64,000 nucleotides of DNA from Bacteroidetes bacterium UBA1941 (GCA_002336805.1 DDEZ01000011.1:248001-312000); one strand, 5' to 3'. Shown: positions 17,316 through 26,435, counted from the first letter of the stretch. The notes: generated by a model from the sequence alone, not told the origin. Numbers and translations are program-made.

Positions 17316-17347
17316 CCCTCTCCTTCGGAAGGGTTGGGAGCGGTGTG
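17316..17347. repeat. dispersed hairpin repeat (CCCTCTCC family), copy 1
   Basis: CCCTCTCCTTCGGAAGGG followed by TTGGGAGCGGTGTG. It has the same layout as copies at 24801, 34587 and 59870: a hairpin headed by CCTCTCC, then (T)TGGGAG and a GGTGT/AGGT tail. It lies between the hydrolase and the ankyrin lipoprotein. Confidence 0.65.
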
Positions 17348-17348
17348 A

Positions 17349-18203
17349 TCAATACCGCACCACCTTCTCCGCTTTCCATTTCAGAAAGTCTACCAGCGTT
17401 GTATTGACGATATTGTACTTCTCCTTGATGCAGTAGTGCGTGCCGGCGGGGATGATGCTCATATAGCCGTTGGGGAGGTTAGTATAGATATAGTTCAGGT
17501 GCTCCATTTTGATGAAGTCATGATCACCCGCCATGATGAGGGTAGGGCACTGTATGCGGGTCAGGTCATCCAGTGTATAGTGAGGCTGGGTCAGCAGGAG
17601 TTTCTGCATTCTCTTTGCCAGTACCGGCAGCAGTTTTACATTGGGATTCTCTTTAAATTTCACTTGTAGGTAAAAGGCCATCTTGTCATAGTCCCACGAG
17701 CGGACCTTTTCCAGTACAGCATTATACACAGCATTGGTATCAGGAGAGATGTTTGTCCCGATGGCGATCAGTTTATTTACCTTGCCCGGTGCCTTTATAG
17801 CCATCTGCATGCCTATGATACCCCCATCACCGAATCCCACAATGTCTACACTATCCAGATGAAGGCCCGCCGTAAACTTCAGCATATCATTGGCAAAAAG
17901 CTCATAGCTCAGTTCCCGATCCGTAAAGGTAGACTCCCCATGGCCGCGTGTATCTACGGCTATTACTTTAAACTCTTTGGCCAGCGCCGGTATCTGGCGC
18001 TCCCATTCCCTCCAGTATTCCATAGCGCCGTGCAGCAGCAGCACGGGAGTACCCTTGCCCCAGACACGGTAGCGCAGGGTCACGTCGTCTATTTTCATAT
18101 ATTGATTGCGTGCTGTATCCAGCATCACTGCCTGGGCATGCACACCTGAGACAAAGACAAAAAGCACTGAAAGACAAAGCGTAATTTTTTTTAACATCCA
18201 CAT
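17349..18203 (-). CDS. secreted alpha/beta-hydrolase homologue lacking the nucleophilic serine
   Basis: A 284-residue alpha/beta-hydrolase fold protein with a signal peptide (1-23). It has the oxyanion motif LLLHGA (56-60), DTRGHGES (84-91), acid Asp229 (AGDHD) and His256 (AGTHYC). The nucleophile elbow, usually GxSxGG (for example GWSDGG in close families), reads GFGDGG (123-128), so the serine position (125) is Gly, codon GGT at 17829-17831. The enzyme is therefore predicted to be inactive as a serine hydrolase, unless the adjacent Asp126 serves or the base is a sequencing error. It ends close to a hairpin repeat and the ankyrin lipoprotein. Confidence 0.85.
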   Translation of the reverse strand: MWMLKKITLCLSVLFVFVSGVHAQAVMLDTARNQYMKIDDVTLRYRVWGKGTPVLLLHGAMEYWREWERQIPALAKEFKVIAVDTRGHGESTFTDRELSYELFANDMLKFTAGLHLDSVDIVGFGDGGIIGMQMAIKAPGKVNKLIAIGTNISPDTNAVYNAVLEKVRSWDYDKMAFYLQVKFKENPNVKLLPVLAKRMQKLLLTQPHYTLDDLTRIQCPTLIMAGDHDFIKMEHLNYIYTNLPNGYMSIIPAGTHYCIKEKYNIVNTTLVDFLKWKAEKVVRY

Positions 18204-18312
18204 AATTTGCCCCTAATATACGCCTTTGCTGCGGTAGAAACCCTGCAAATCAGTCAGTCCTGCCGTGATACTAGCAAACGCGCTATATGCCATTCCGCCA
18301 TATTTCGTGGCT

Positions 18313-18345
18313 TTTTCCTTTTTATGCGTTATTCCCGTATGTTTA
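18313..18345 (+). promoter_or_regulatory. promoter-like boxes upstream of the M16 peptidase gene
   Basis: TATGTTTA (18338-18345) is a one-mismatch -7 box, with TTTT (18313-18316) 21 nt upstream. The ATG at 18367 follows 21 nt later, which supports that start over the in-frame upstream one. Confidence 0.45.
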
Positions 18346-18366
18346 AACCCTCAAATTATAATATCC

Positions 18367-21270
18367 ATGAAAGTAAAGCTGGGTCTCTTTGTTGCCCTCC
18401 TGGTAGTATTGTCATCCTGCCACCGCGACAAAGGTGTTTCGCAATCTGCCGCTGCTGCAGACAATTATTTCCCTGTAAAGGAATACACACTGAAGAATGG
18501 CCTCAAGGTCTTCCTCTCTGTCAATAAAAATGCACCGCGTATCCAGACCGCTATCACGGTCAAGGCGGGCTCTAAGTATGATCCGGCGCAGACTACCGGC
18601 CTCGCACACTACCTGGAGCATATGCTCTTCAAAGGTACGAAGGACTTTGGTACAGTAGACTACAGCAAAGAGAAGCCATACCTCGATGCGATCTCTGATC
18701 TCTTTGAGCAGCGCATGAATGAAAAGGACGAAGCTAAGAAGAAAGCCATCTACATGCGTATTGACTCCCTCTCATACGAGGCGTCTAAGTATGCCATACC
18801 AAACGAGTATGACAAGATGGTAGCTGCGCTCGGCGCCAAGGGTACTAACGCCTTTACCGATCGCGACCTGACCTGCTATATCAATGATATCCCGTCAAAC
18901 GGCCTGGAGAAGTGGCTGGCCATAGAGAGCAATAGGTTTCAGGACCTCGAGCTGCGTATCTTCCACACAGAGCTGGAGGCAGTGTATGAGGAGTTTAACC
19001 GCAATACTGCAGAGGATGGCGAATGGTCATCTCAGGCGGTAGACTCCCTGCTCATGCCAAACCACCCGTATGGCTCACAGACCACCATCGGCCTCAGCGA
19101 GCACCTCAAGAATCCGAGCATGGTCAATATCCACAAGTACTTTGACAAGTACTATGTGCCGAGCAACTGTGCCATCGTGATGAGCGGTGACCTGGATCCT
19201 GACAAGACCATCGCCCTCATAGAGAAATACTTTGGAGGCTGGAAAGACAAGACCGTAGAGCCATTCGTAAAGGCTACACCGGTGCCTATCACCCACGCCA
19301 TGTACACTGAGAAGCGCGGCCAGCAGCCTGAGCACGTCTTTGTAGGCTACCGTTTCGATGGTGCCAGCTCAAAGGACTACCTCTATGTGAAGCTCGTAGA
19401 TGCGATCCTGGCCAATGGCAAAGGCTCCGGCCTCATGGACCTCAACCTGAAGCTGAAGCAGAAGGTACTGGAGGCCGTGAGCATGTATTCTGACAATAAG
19501 GACTACACGGTACACAAACTCTATGGTGAGCCTAAGGAAGGCCAGAAGCTGGAGGAGGTAAAAGACCTCCTGCTCACGCAGATAGACTCTGTGAAGCAAG
19601 GCAGATTTGCAGACTGGCTGTTGCCGGCTATCATAGATAATATGAAGCTCGACATGATGAAGCAGGCTGAGACCAATCAGGGTCGTGTGTTTGACGTGGT
19701 CTTTGCTTTCGTCAAGGATATACCACTCGAGAAGCGCCGTCAGGAGATCAATGAACTTTCCAAGATCACAAAGGCCGATGTAGTGAAATTTGCCAATGAG
19801 CACTATGGTGACAATTACGCTGTCTGCTACAAGAGGATGGGCCAGCCTAGCCTCTTCAAGGTAGAGAAGCCGCACATCACACCGGTAGTACTCAATAAGG
19901 ATTCCGTATCAGCATTCCGCAAGAAGGTCGGTGATATGGCATTCGATAAACTGGAGCCTAAGTTCGCTGACTTTGGCAAGGACATCCAGCATGGCCACAT
20001 GACCAAACCGGTGGTAGTAGATTACATTCATAATGATGTCAATAAGACCTTTGAGCTGAACTATATCTATGATATGGGTACGGACAATGACAAGAAGCTC
20101 GGCCTTGCCTTTGACTTCCTGCCATACCTCGGTACTGACAAATATGACGCGGCACAGCTCAAGCAGGAGTTTTATAAGCTCGGCCTCCGTTTTAGTGTCA
20201 ACTCATCTCGCGATCAGGTATATGTGACACTCGCCGGCCTGGAGGAGAATCTCGACGCCGGTATCAAGCTCTTCGAATACATGCTGGCCAATGTGAAGCC
20301 GGATCAGCAGGTCTATGATGCATTCGCACAGGACGTGATCAAGAAGCGTGCAGATGCTAAGCTGGACAAGGATAACATCCTCTTCCGCGCGCTGACCGCC
20401 TATGGCAAATACGGTGCAAAGAATCCGTTCAACGATGTGCTGACCAATGACGAGGTGAAAGCTGTAAAGGCTGATGAGCTGGTCGGCATCATCAAGTCCC
20501 TGCATGGCTACAAGCACAAGATATTCTACTATGGCGCCAAGGATCTCGGTGACGTCACAGCTTCTCTTGACAAGCTGCACGACGTGCCGGCCACGCTGAA
20601 TGACTATCCTGCAGCCCGCAAATATCCTGAGGTGGCTACAGAGACACAGGTGTACTACACTACCTATCCTATGAAGCAGGCAGAGATGATCATGTTCTCA
20701 TGGGATGGCACCTATGACAAGGCGCTGGTACCAGACCTCGCTCTGTTCAACGAGTACTACGGTGGCAATATGTCTTCCGTCCTCTTCCAGGAGATACGTG
20801 AGAAGCAGGCCCTCGCATATTCTGTGTACGGCACGTATGGTTCTCCTACCAAAAAGGATGAGAAGTTCTACGTCATGGCCTATGTAGGTACGCAGGCAGA
20901 CAAGATGAATACTGCTGCCACAGAAGTATCCAAACTCCTCAATGACCTCCCTGAGAGCCAGAAGAACTTTGACCTCTCACGCGATGCGGTGATCAAGGGC
21001 ATCGAGACAGACTGGATCACACGTGCTGATATCTACTGGGCCTGGCAGCGCGCGCAGAAGCGCGGCCTGGACTATGACATCCGCAAGGATATCTACGAGC
21101 ATGCACAGAAGATGCAGCTCAGCGAGGTGCACAAGTTCTTTGACGATCACGTGAAGGGCAAGAAGTATGTCTACCTCGTGCTCGGTGGCAAGGGCGACCT
21201 CGATATGGCTGCCATGAAGCGCCTCGGCCCGGTCAAGGAGCTGACCCTACAGGAGCTCTACGGCTATTAA
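18367..21270 (+). CDS. M16 (insulinase-like) zinc metallopeptidase lipoprotein, tandem-domain
   Basis: A 967-residue protein from ATG 18367, with a lipoprotein signal (lipobox LSSC). It has two fused M16 halves. The N-terminal half carries the inverted zinc motif HYLEH (81-85: His81, Glu84, His85), and the third ligand is expected in TELEAVYEEF (202-210). The C-terminal half lacks HxxEH and has YYGGNMSSVLFQEIREKQALAY-type residues that complete the active site, as in family members where only one half is catalytic. It probably degrades small peptides in the periplasm or at the outer membrane. A strong terminator follows, so it is monocistronic. Confidence 0.92.
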   Translation: MKVKLGLFVALLVVLSSCHRDKGVSQSAAAADNYFPVKEYTLKNGLKVFLSVNKNAPRIQTAITVKAGSKYDPAQTTGLAHYLEHMLFKGTKDFGTVDYSKEKPYLDAISDLFEQRMNEKDEAKKKAIYMRIDSLSYEASKYAIPNEYDKMVAALGAKGTNAFTDRDLTCYINDIPSNGLEKWLAIESNRFQDLELRIFHTELEAVYEEFNRNTAEDGEWSSQAVDSLLMPNHPYGSQTTIGLSEHLKNPSMVNIHKYFDKYYVPSNCAIVMSGDLDPDKTIALIEKYFGGWKDKTVEPFVKATPVPITHAMYTEKRGQQPEHVFVGYRFDGASSKDYLYVKLVDAILANGKGSGLMDLNLKLKQKVLEAVSMYSDNKDYTVHKLYGEPKEGQKLEEVKDLLLTQIDSVKQGRFADWLLPAIIDNMKLDMMKQAETNQGRVFDVVFAFVKDIPLEKRRQEINELSKITKADVVKFANEHYGDNYAVCYKRMGQPSLFKVEKPHITPVVLNKDSVSAFRKKVGDMAFDKLEPKFADFGKDIQHGHMTKPVVVDYIHNDVNKTFELNYIYDMGTDNDKKLGLAFDFLPYLGTDKYDAAQLKQEFYKLGLRFSVNSSRDQVYVTLAGLEENLDAGIKLFEYMLANVKPDQQVYDAFAQDVIKKRADAKLDKDNILFRALTAYGKYGAKNPFNDVLTNDEVKAVKADELVGIIKSLHGYKHKIFYYGAKDLGDVTASLDKLHDVPATLNDYPAARKYPEVATETQVYYTTYPMKQAEMIMFSWDGTYDKALVPDLALFNEYYGGNMSSVLFQEIREKQALAYSVYGTYGSPTKKDEKFYVMAYVGTQADKMNTAATEVSKLLNDLPESQKNFDLSRDAVIKGIETDWITRADIYWAWQRAQKRGLDYDIRKDIYEHAQKMQLSEVHKFFDDHVKGKKYVYLVLGGKGDLDMAAMKRLGPVKELTLQELYGY

Positions 21271-21296
21271 GGTTTATAGTTTTCGGTTTAAATAAG

Positions 21297-21329
21297 AAAG
21301 CGCCCGTCATTCGGGCGCTTTTTGTTTTT
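21297..21329 (+). terminator. intrinsic terminator of the M16 peptidase gene
   Basis: AAAGCGCCCG (21297-21306) and CGGGCGCTTT (21312-21321) form a perfect 10-bp stem with a TCATT loop, followed by a T-rich tract to 21329. Confidence 0.92.
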
Positions 21330-21528
21330 ATACAAGGTTCATTTGCGAAGAAAATTCATCTGATAAAAATGTATGTGATATTTTCTGAAGCAATCTTCCA
21401 CTTTCAAGAGTTGTTTAATGTATCTGCGGAGGGAATGTTATGCCCTCATTTCTTTTTCTACCTTTACAAAGATCACTCTATAAGCGGATCAAGAATGTTT
21501 CAGGCATGATATCTGCGATAAAACAATA

Positions 21529-22137
21529 GTGAAAGTGGCAGAAGAAAAGAAAAATGTATTAAACCCCGAGCACTGGATAGAGCGCTATGCCGACTATCTG
21601 TATAGCTATGCCTATGCGCGTCTGCGCAAGGAGGAGGTGGCGCAGGATCTCGTGCAGGACACTTTCTTTTCTGCGCTACGCGCCAAGGATACTTTTCTAC
21701 AAAACGCCTCCGAAAAGACCTGGCTCATCGCCATCCTCAAGCGCAAGATCATAGACTACTATAGGAAAAAATCTACCCAGAATGAGTTGAATATCCTGGA
21801 TAAACCTGTAGAGGGCGAGGATGGAGCTATCGGCTATTTTTTTGAAAACCAGGCATCCACCCCGGGCCACTGGACCTCTGCCGCCAGCCCAAATCAATGG
21901 GGACGCACCTTTGAGACCTCTGTAGAGAGCGATGAGTTTAATAATATCCTCCGTACCTGCCTGACCAAGCTGCCTGAGAAAACAGCTGCAGCCTTTGTGA
22001 TGAAGAACATGGAGGGGCTGGAAACAGAGGAGATCTGTAAGGAACTAAATATCACTCAGTCTAACTACTGGGTCATGATGCACCGGGCCAAGCTCGCGCT
22101 GCGTGACTGCATGGAGAAAAATTGGTTCAACAAATAA
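21529..22137 (+). CDS. ECF-family RNA polymerase sigma factor
   Basis: A 202-residue sigma factor with region 2 (about 22-85: RKEEVAQDLVQDTFFSALR and TWLIAILKRKIIDYYRKK) and region 4 (about 145-195: RTCLTKLPEKTAAAFVMK then EICKELNITQSNYWVMMHRAKLALR as the helix-turn-helix). The linker of about 55 residues is longer than usual. The start is GTG 21529 or the in-frame GTG at 21535. It lies 9 bp upstream of a small cysteine/histidine protein with an anti-sigma layout, and presumably controls this operon and an unknown regulon. Confidence 0.93.
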   Translation: MKVAEEKKNVLNPEHWIERYADYLYSYAYARLRKEEVAQDLVQDTFFSALRAKDTFLQNASEKTWLIAILKRKIIDYYRKKSTQNELNILDKPVEGEDGAIGYFFENQASTPGHWTSAASPNQWGRTFETSVESDEFNNILRTCLTKLPEKTAAAFVMKNMEGLETEEICKELNITQSNYWVMMHRAKLALRDCMEKNWFNK

Positions 22138-22146
22138 ATAACGCGG

Positions 22147-22425
22147 ATGGGTCTGAAGAATACACTGTTTATGAATTGTGCAGAGGCTACAGCGGTGGTA
22201 GAGAAAAAGCGCGATGGCAAGCTGAGCCTGATGGAGCGTTTTGGCGTATGGCTTCACCTCGTCTATTGCAGGTTGTGTAAGGCTTTCTTTGACCAGTCTG
22301 CCATTCTGGACCAGAGCTATCACCATCTCGCGCAGCGCATAGACGATGGCAAGCAGTCCTACCCGCTGGACTCCTCCCGTAAAGAAAAAATGAAGGCTGC
22401 CTTGCAGGAAGAAATGGAGAAATAA
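22147..22425 (+). CDS. putative zinc-binding anti-sigma factor
   Basis: A 92-residue soluble protein directly after the ECF sigma gene. It has the arrangement NCAEAT (Cys11), LHLVYCRLC (His37, Cys41, Cys44), which fits the H-x3-C-x2-C zinc motif of ZAS-type anti-sigma factors with a conserved Cys nearer the N-terminus. There is no transmembrane helix, so a cytosolic, possibly redox-responsive, regulator is likely. Function is inferred from motif and neighbour. Confidence 0.75.
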   Translation: MGLKNTLFMNCAEATAVVEKKRDGKLSLMERFGVWLHLVYCRLCKAFFDQSAILDQSYHHLAQRIDDGKQSYPLDSSRKEKMKAALQEEMEK

Positions 22426-22450
22426 ATACTTAACAAGAAACTGATCATAG

Positions 22451-22484
22451 ATGCCATCGCCGTGAGTGATGGCATTTTCATTTA
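22451..22484 (+). terminator. intrinsic terminator of the sigma/anti-sigma operon
   Basis: ATGCCATC (22451-22458) and GATGGCAT (22468-22475) form an 8-bp stem followed by TTTCATTT. It lies 26 bp after the anti-sigma stop. Confidence 0.75.
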
Positions 22485-22527
22485 AGGGAGGGATCGGAGC
22501 TTCATGACTTCATTGAGGCGAGACATC

Positions 22528-23472
22528 TCAGACGCCTTGGTGCTGATGGCATACTTTTTCATCGCATGCTTGTCCAGCACGTTCTGTTTCTAGTGTAGCG
22601 TGATGGATACTGATATGCTCCAGCTCGTGCCGTAGCTCATGTTTTAGCTTAGCCTCCTCATCCGGTGTGATGCCATTCGCCAGTACGATATGTGCAGTCA
22701 GCGCATTCATAGTAGTGCTGATGGCCCATACATGTACGTGGTGTACGTCTATTACACCATTGCGTTTGCGGATCATGTGCTTCACCTCCTCCACACGGAT
22801 CGTATCTGGTACTCCATCCAGGGAGAGGCGCAGGCTGTCTTTCAGCAGGCTCCAGGTGCTGAAGAGTATCACCACCGCCACACCTATACTCAGTATTGTA
22901 TCTACCAGGTACCACTGCGTGAAGTAAATAATGATACCCCCTATCACCAGTGCCAGTGATACCAGTGCATCTGCAGCCATGTGCAGGTAGGCGCTCTTTA
23001 CATTCAGGTCTTTATCCTTATCACGCATGAAGAGCAGCGCTGTACCCCCATTGATCAGGATGCCTATGCCTGCTATCACAGAGATGGTCACCCCCGGCAG
23101 CGGCTCGGGATGAAAGAAGCGCTGCACGGCCTCATAGCAGATGGCGCCGATCGCTATCAGTAGCACGATACTATTGAATAAGGCTACTAATATGGATGTC
23201 TTGCGGTAGCCATAGGTGTACTGGTCAGATGCCTGCACCTTGGCCAGGCGAAAGGCCAGGAGCGCCAGTGCGAGTGTGGCTACATCAGCCAGGTTGTGCC
23301 CTGCATCGCTGAGTAGCGAGAGCGAATGGGTGTACAGGCCGGCCACAGCCTCAGCTATCACAAAGGTGATGTTTAGAACGATGCCTATCACAAATGCCCT
23401 GCTCACATGCTTCAGCGCTACCACATGGTGGTGGTCATGATGATCGTGGCTATGTGAGTGATCGTGGCCCAT
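22528..23472 (-). CDS. cation diffusion facilitator (CzcD/ZitB-like) metal efflux protein
   Basis: A 314-residue inner-membrane antiporter exporting divalent metals, probably Zn2+ (or Co2+/Cd2+). Six transmembrane helices span residues 25-205. The paired metal-site motifs are SDAGHNLAD (helix 2) and HMAADALVS (helix 5). The N-terminus is His-rich (MGHDHSHSHDHHDHHH) and the cytosolic C-terminal domain contains HHVHVWAIS and ends with Cys and His residues (CDEKVCHQHQ). Its ATG overlaps the bshB1 stop in TGATG, coupling metal export to bacillithiol synthesis. Confidence 0.95.
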   Translation of the reverse strand: MGHDHSHSHDHHDHHHVVALKHVSRAFVIGIVLNITFVIAEAVAGLYTHSLSLLSDAGHNLADVATLALALLAFRLAKVQASDQYTYGYRKTSILVALFNSIVLLIAIGAICYEAVQRFFHPEPLPGVTISVIAGIGILINGGTALLFMRDKDKDLNVKSAYLHMAADALVSLALVIGGIIIYFTQWYLVDTILSIGVAVVILFSTWSLLKDSLRLSLDGVPDTIRVEEVKHMIRKRNGVIDVHHVHVWAISTTMNALTAHIVLANGITPDEEAKLKHELRHELEHISIHHATLETERAGQACDEKVCHQHQGV

Positions 23473-24188
23473 CAGAAGATATCATTGAGGTCGCGCACAC
23501 CGATATGGCGCTTTACAGTAAAGCCTTCTGCAAATTTCACACCAAGCGGCACGCCGAAATGCACCGCACGGCTGCGCACAAACTCAAGGAACTCCTGTGA
23601 TGAAATAAATGTAGATGCCTCCTTAGAGTCGGGATTATAAAACTGCGACTTGTACGCCCTGATCGCCTCCAGCTTCTGCTCAAAGTACGGCGTGATATCT
23701 ACCGCAAAGGAAGGAGAGATATCCAGCGACTGTATGTAATGGTAAACCACTTTGGGCCGCCAGGCTGACTGTGCCTTGCCATCCAGCTCCGTCTCCACTT
23801 TCGGCAGGCCGGATAGGAAAGACGCATCCTCTACCAGCTGGGCAGCGCGCGCATGATCCGGATGCCTGTCGTGTATTGCATTGGCCAGGATGATATCAGG
23901 CTGGTACCGGCGTATGTATTTTATGAGCGCTAGCTGATGCTCTTTATCATTCTGAAAGAAACCATCTGCAAAACCGGCGTTGTCCCGCACCGTGATCCCT
24001 AGCACTTGTGCAGCATCGGCGGCCTCTTTCAGGCGTATCTCACCTGTGCCGCGTGTGCCCAGCTCGCCTTGGGTCAGGTCCAGCAGGCCCACCTTTGATC
24101 CGCGTGCTATCTGAGCCAGTAGCGTACCTGCACAGCTCAGCTCTACATCATCAGGGTGTGCACCTATGGCCAGGATGTCTAATTTCAT
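23472..24188 (-). CDS. bshB1: bacillithiol biosynthesis deacetylase BshB1
   Basis: A 238-residue zinc-dependent deacetylase of the LmbE/PIG-L fold that converts GlcNAc-malate to GlcN-malate in bacillithiol synthesis. The metal motif is GAHPDDVE (His11, Asp14), with TQGELGTRGT and NAIHDRHPDHARAA also conserved, the last contributing the third ligand. The TRGTGEIRLKEA segment is typical of BshB1 rather than other LmbE proteins. It is first in a two-gene unit with the cation exporter. BshA and BshC are not in the window. Confidence 0.93.
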   Translation of the reverse strand: MKLDILAIGAHPDDVELSCAGTLLAQIARGSKVGLLDLTQGELGTRGTGEIRLKEAADAAQVLGITVRDNAGFADGFFQNDKEHQLALIKYIRRYQPDIILANAIHDRHPDHARAAQLVEDASFLSGLPKVETELDGKAQSAWRPKVVYHYIQSLDISPSFAVDITPYFEQKLEAIRAYKSQFYNPDSKEASTFISSQEFLEFVRSRAVHFGVPLGVKFAEGFTVKRHIGVRDLNDIF

Positions 24189-24269
24189 TAGTCTTTCTTT
24201 CGCGCGAAGATAGGCAAAACCACTGAGGCTAAATGATGCTTGACCTTTGTCATGATCCGTAGGATATAT

Positions 24270-24305
24270 GGTTTTCCTCTGTGTCTCTGCGCCTCTGCGG
24301 TAAAA
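24270..24305. repeat. CTCTGCG intergenic repeat element
   Basis: GGTTTTCCTCTGTGTCTCTGCGCCTCTGCGGTAAAACC-type sequence between the DUF1569 stop and bshB1. Its GGTTTT and AAAACC ends are inverted and its CTCTGCG motif repeats. It resembles the right arm of the inverted repeat at 1263-1325. Confidence 0.5.
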
Positions 24306-24308
24306 CCT

Positions 24309-24764
24309 TTACACCCCAAACTGCCGGAGGTGATGATCAAAGTGCTTATACAAAAGATCTGACCACTGCTTCTTACTCAGCCTGCCAAACATAGGATGCG
24401 GATGCAGCTTGGACTCCTCACGCTCCTCGAGTATATCCATCATCTTGCAGAGAAACTCCAGCTCGGTGTAGAAGTCCCTGGCCTTTGTGCCTTCTTGCTT
24501 TTGGTCCAGCTCGGGTGCGGTCTTTTCTCCCTTGGGCCACTTAGGTAGTATATACACCGCCACAGGAAACATGATCTTATGCGTATAAAAGTTAGACTTA
24601 TCCTCTGCAGGCTTCATACCGAGGGCTATCTTATGCGCATCATTCATATGCGCCAGCATCTGGTTTACCTTCATAGATCCCCAGCGTGCAGGAGTGTCCG
24701 GTGTCAGTTTCTCCAGCCGGTCCAGTATGTGCTTTTTGCCCTCAGGTGTGAGTGTATTATTCAT
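24309..24764 (-). CDS. DUF1569 (DinB-like) protein
   Basis: A 151-residue, helix-rich protein with DUF1569 hallmarks: WGSMKVNQMLAHMNDAHKIALG at the N-terminus and LLYKHFDHHLRQFGV at the C-terminus. The conserved histidines (in LAHMNDA and HFDHH) could bind a metal as in DinB/YfiT proteins. The biological role is unknown; members may be thiol-dependent enzymes, which is notable next to bshB1, although the two are separated by 120 bp and a repeat. Confidence 0.85.
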   Translation of the reverse strand: MNNTLTPEGKKHILDRLEKLTPDTPARWGSMKVNQMLAHMNDAHKIALGMKPAEDKSNFYTHKIMFPVAVYILPKWPKGEKTAPELDQKQEGTKARDFYTELEFLCKMMDILEEREESKLHPHPMFGRLSKKQWSDLLYKHFDHHLRQFGV

Positions 24765-24800
24765 AGCATAAAAGTAAGTAAAAGAGCATGGCTGTTAAAG

Positions 24801-24837
24801 TCCCTCTCCTTTGGAGAGGGATTTAGGGAGAGGTACT
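24801..24837. repeat. dispersed hairpin repeat (CCCTCTCC family), copy 2
   Basis: TCCCTCTCC (24801-24809) and GGAGAGGGA (24813-24821) form a perfect 9-bp hairpin with a TTT loop. The tail ATTTAGGGAGAGGT follows, reaching the stop region of the histidine kinase gene. Confidence 0.8.
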
Positions 24838-26356
24838 ATGCCTCTCTCGGCACCTCTATACGAAAGGTCGTTCCCTTGCCCACCTCTGAGTGCTTTACAT
24901 AGATTTTGCCTTTGTGGTATGACTCCACGATGCGCTTGGTCAGTGAGAGGCCTAGTCCCCAGCCACGCCGCTTGGTGCTAAAGCCCGGCTCAAAGATCGT
25001 CTTCTGGTTATTGCGCGGTATACCACAGCCGCTGTCTGTCACGTCTATATATACCCACTTGCTATCGCCCGTAGCGGTAGTATGTATACTACCAGCACCC
25101 TCCATCGCGTCCAGCGCATTCTTATACAGATTCTCCACTACCCAGTCAAAGAGTTGCGTATTGATCGCAAAGGTCAGGTCATCGCGGTCTACCTCCAGGG
25201 TGAAGGTCACTTCTTTGGATGAGCGCCTGCGCATGTAGTCTACATTGCGCTGCAGCGTCTCTTTCACATTCTCAGGTTTGAGCTGCGGCACGGAGCCTAT
25301 CTTGGAGAAGCGGTCTGCTACTAGCGTGAGGCGCTCTACATCATGCTCCATCTCAGCGAGGGCACTATTCTCATTCAGTCCGGGCTCTGTCTCGCGCAGG
25401 TATTCTATCCACGCACCGAGAGAGGAGATAGGTGTGCCGAGCTGATGAGCGGTCTCTTTGGCCATGCCTACCCACACCATGTTCTGCTCAGCATGCCGCG
25501 AACTGCTGAATGCAAAATATGAGAACACCAGAAACAGGCTGAAAATGCCCAGCTGTATGTATGGGAAGATACGTAGCTGCTTTAGCACTGTAGAGTCATC
25601 ATAGTAGATGAATTTCTTGCCGCCATCACCCAAGTCTACCTCTATCGGCTCATGGCGCAGGCTCATGTCCGCTATGAGTTGCTGCACACGCTCCGGCTTG
25701 CGGATCTCAGCAGAGTCTATATTGCCAAAGGCTATCACCCTATTGGCCGGATCTGCCATGATTACCGGTGCAGAGGCAGTATTGATCACCACCTCGGTGA
25801 TAAAGGATGACAGGATGTCGTTCAGCGTATTCTTCAGCTCGCGAAATAGATTGGAGTCCTTGTAGTAGATATAGTTTTTCTTGGCCCCAAAGGCTACGAT
25901 GATGGGAGGGTAGTTGTGAAAAACTTCAAATTGCTTGTCATTGATATTGAGCTTCGATTTCTCACCTACTATATCAAAGTTGCGGTACATCAGCAGCTTG
26001 CCGTCCTCATCTGTGAGTGCCACCGGTATATCTGTATTGCCTGTGATGATCTGGCTAAAGAAGGCCAGCTCCTCGCCATCTTCTATACGTGGGTCGGAGA
26101 GCAGTTTGGTAGCCTGCGACCACACGTCAGCTTTCTTGCGCTCATCTGTAGCTAGCCGCTCAAAGAGGTCCTTGGTATAGCGCACCAGTCTCGCACGGCT
26201 GCTAATGGCTGAGGCCCAGAGTTGCGCCTTGCGCTTCTCTTCCCTGGCTATTTTATTGGTGAGATAGTTTGTGTAGATAGTGGTAAATAAACCTATCCCT
26301 ACCGCTATCAGCAGCAGGATCAGCTTTAGGCTAGACCGTCTTTGATAAATATCCAT
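24836..26356 (-). CDS. membrane sensor histidine kinase
   Basis: About 506 residues from ATG 26356 (an in-frame TTG lies further upstream). It has an N-terminal transmembrane helix (about 8-28), a roughly 230-residue extracytoplasmic sensor, a second helix (about 265-285), then HisKA with the H-box MAKETAHQLGTPISSLGAW and a HATPase domain (N-box LYKNALDAMEG, G1 DSGCGIP, G2 GWGLGLSL). The ETAHQLGTP H-box is the common Bacteroidota form. No response regulator is adjacent, so it is an orphan kinase whose signal is unknown. Confidence 0.9.
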   Translation of the reverse strand: MDIYQRRSSLKLILLLIAVGIGLFTTIYTNYLTNKIAREEKRKAQLWASAISSRARLVRYTKDLFERLATDERKKADVWSQATKLLSDPRIEDGEELAFFSQIITGNTDIPVALTDEDGKLLMYRNFDIVGEKSKLNINDKQFEVFHNYPPIIVAFGAKKNYIYYKDSNLFRELKNTLNDILSSFITEVVINTASAPVIMADPANRVIAFGNIDSAEIRKPERVQQLIADMSLRHEPIEVDLGDGGKKFIYYDDSTVLKQLRIFPYIQLGIFSLFLVFSYFAFSSSRHAEQNMVWVGMAKETAHQLGTPISSLGAWIEYLRETEPGLNENSALAEMEHDVERLTLVADRFSKIGSVPQLKPENVKETLQRNVDYMRRRSSKEVTFTLEVDRDDLTFAINTQLFDWVVENLYKNALDAMEGAGSIHTTATGDSKWVYIDVTDSGCGIPRNNQKTIFEPGFSTKRRGWGLGLSLTKRIVESYHKGKIYVKHSEVGKGTTFRIEVPREA

Positions 26357-26435
26357 ACGTGAAACAAACGCCCCTCCGGCCAAAGTATTGCCAAAGGCTA
26401 CTGAGTGGGAAGTTAAAGATTTTAAAGGAAGGAGC

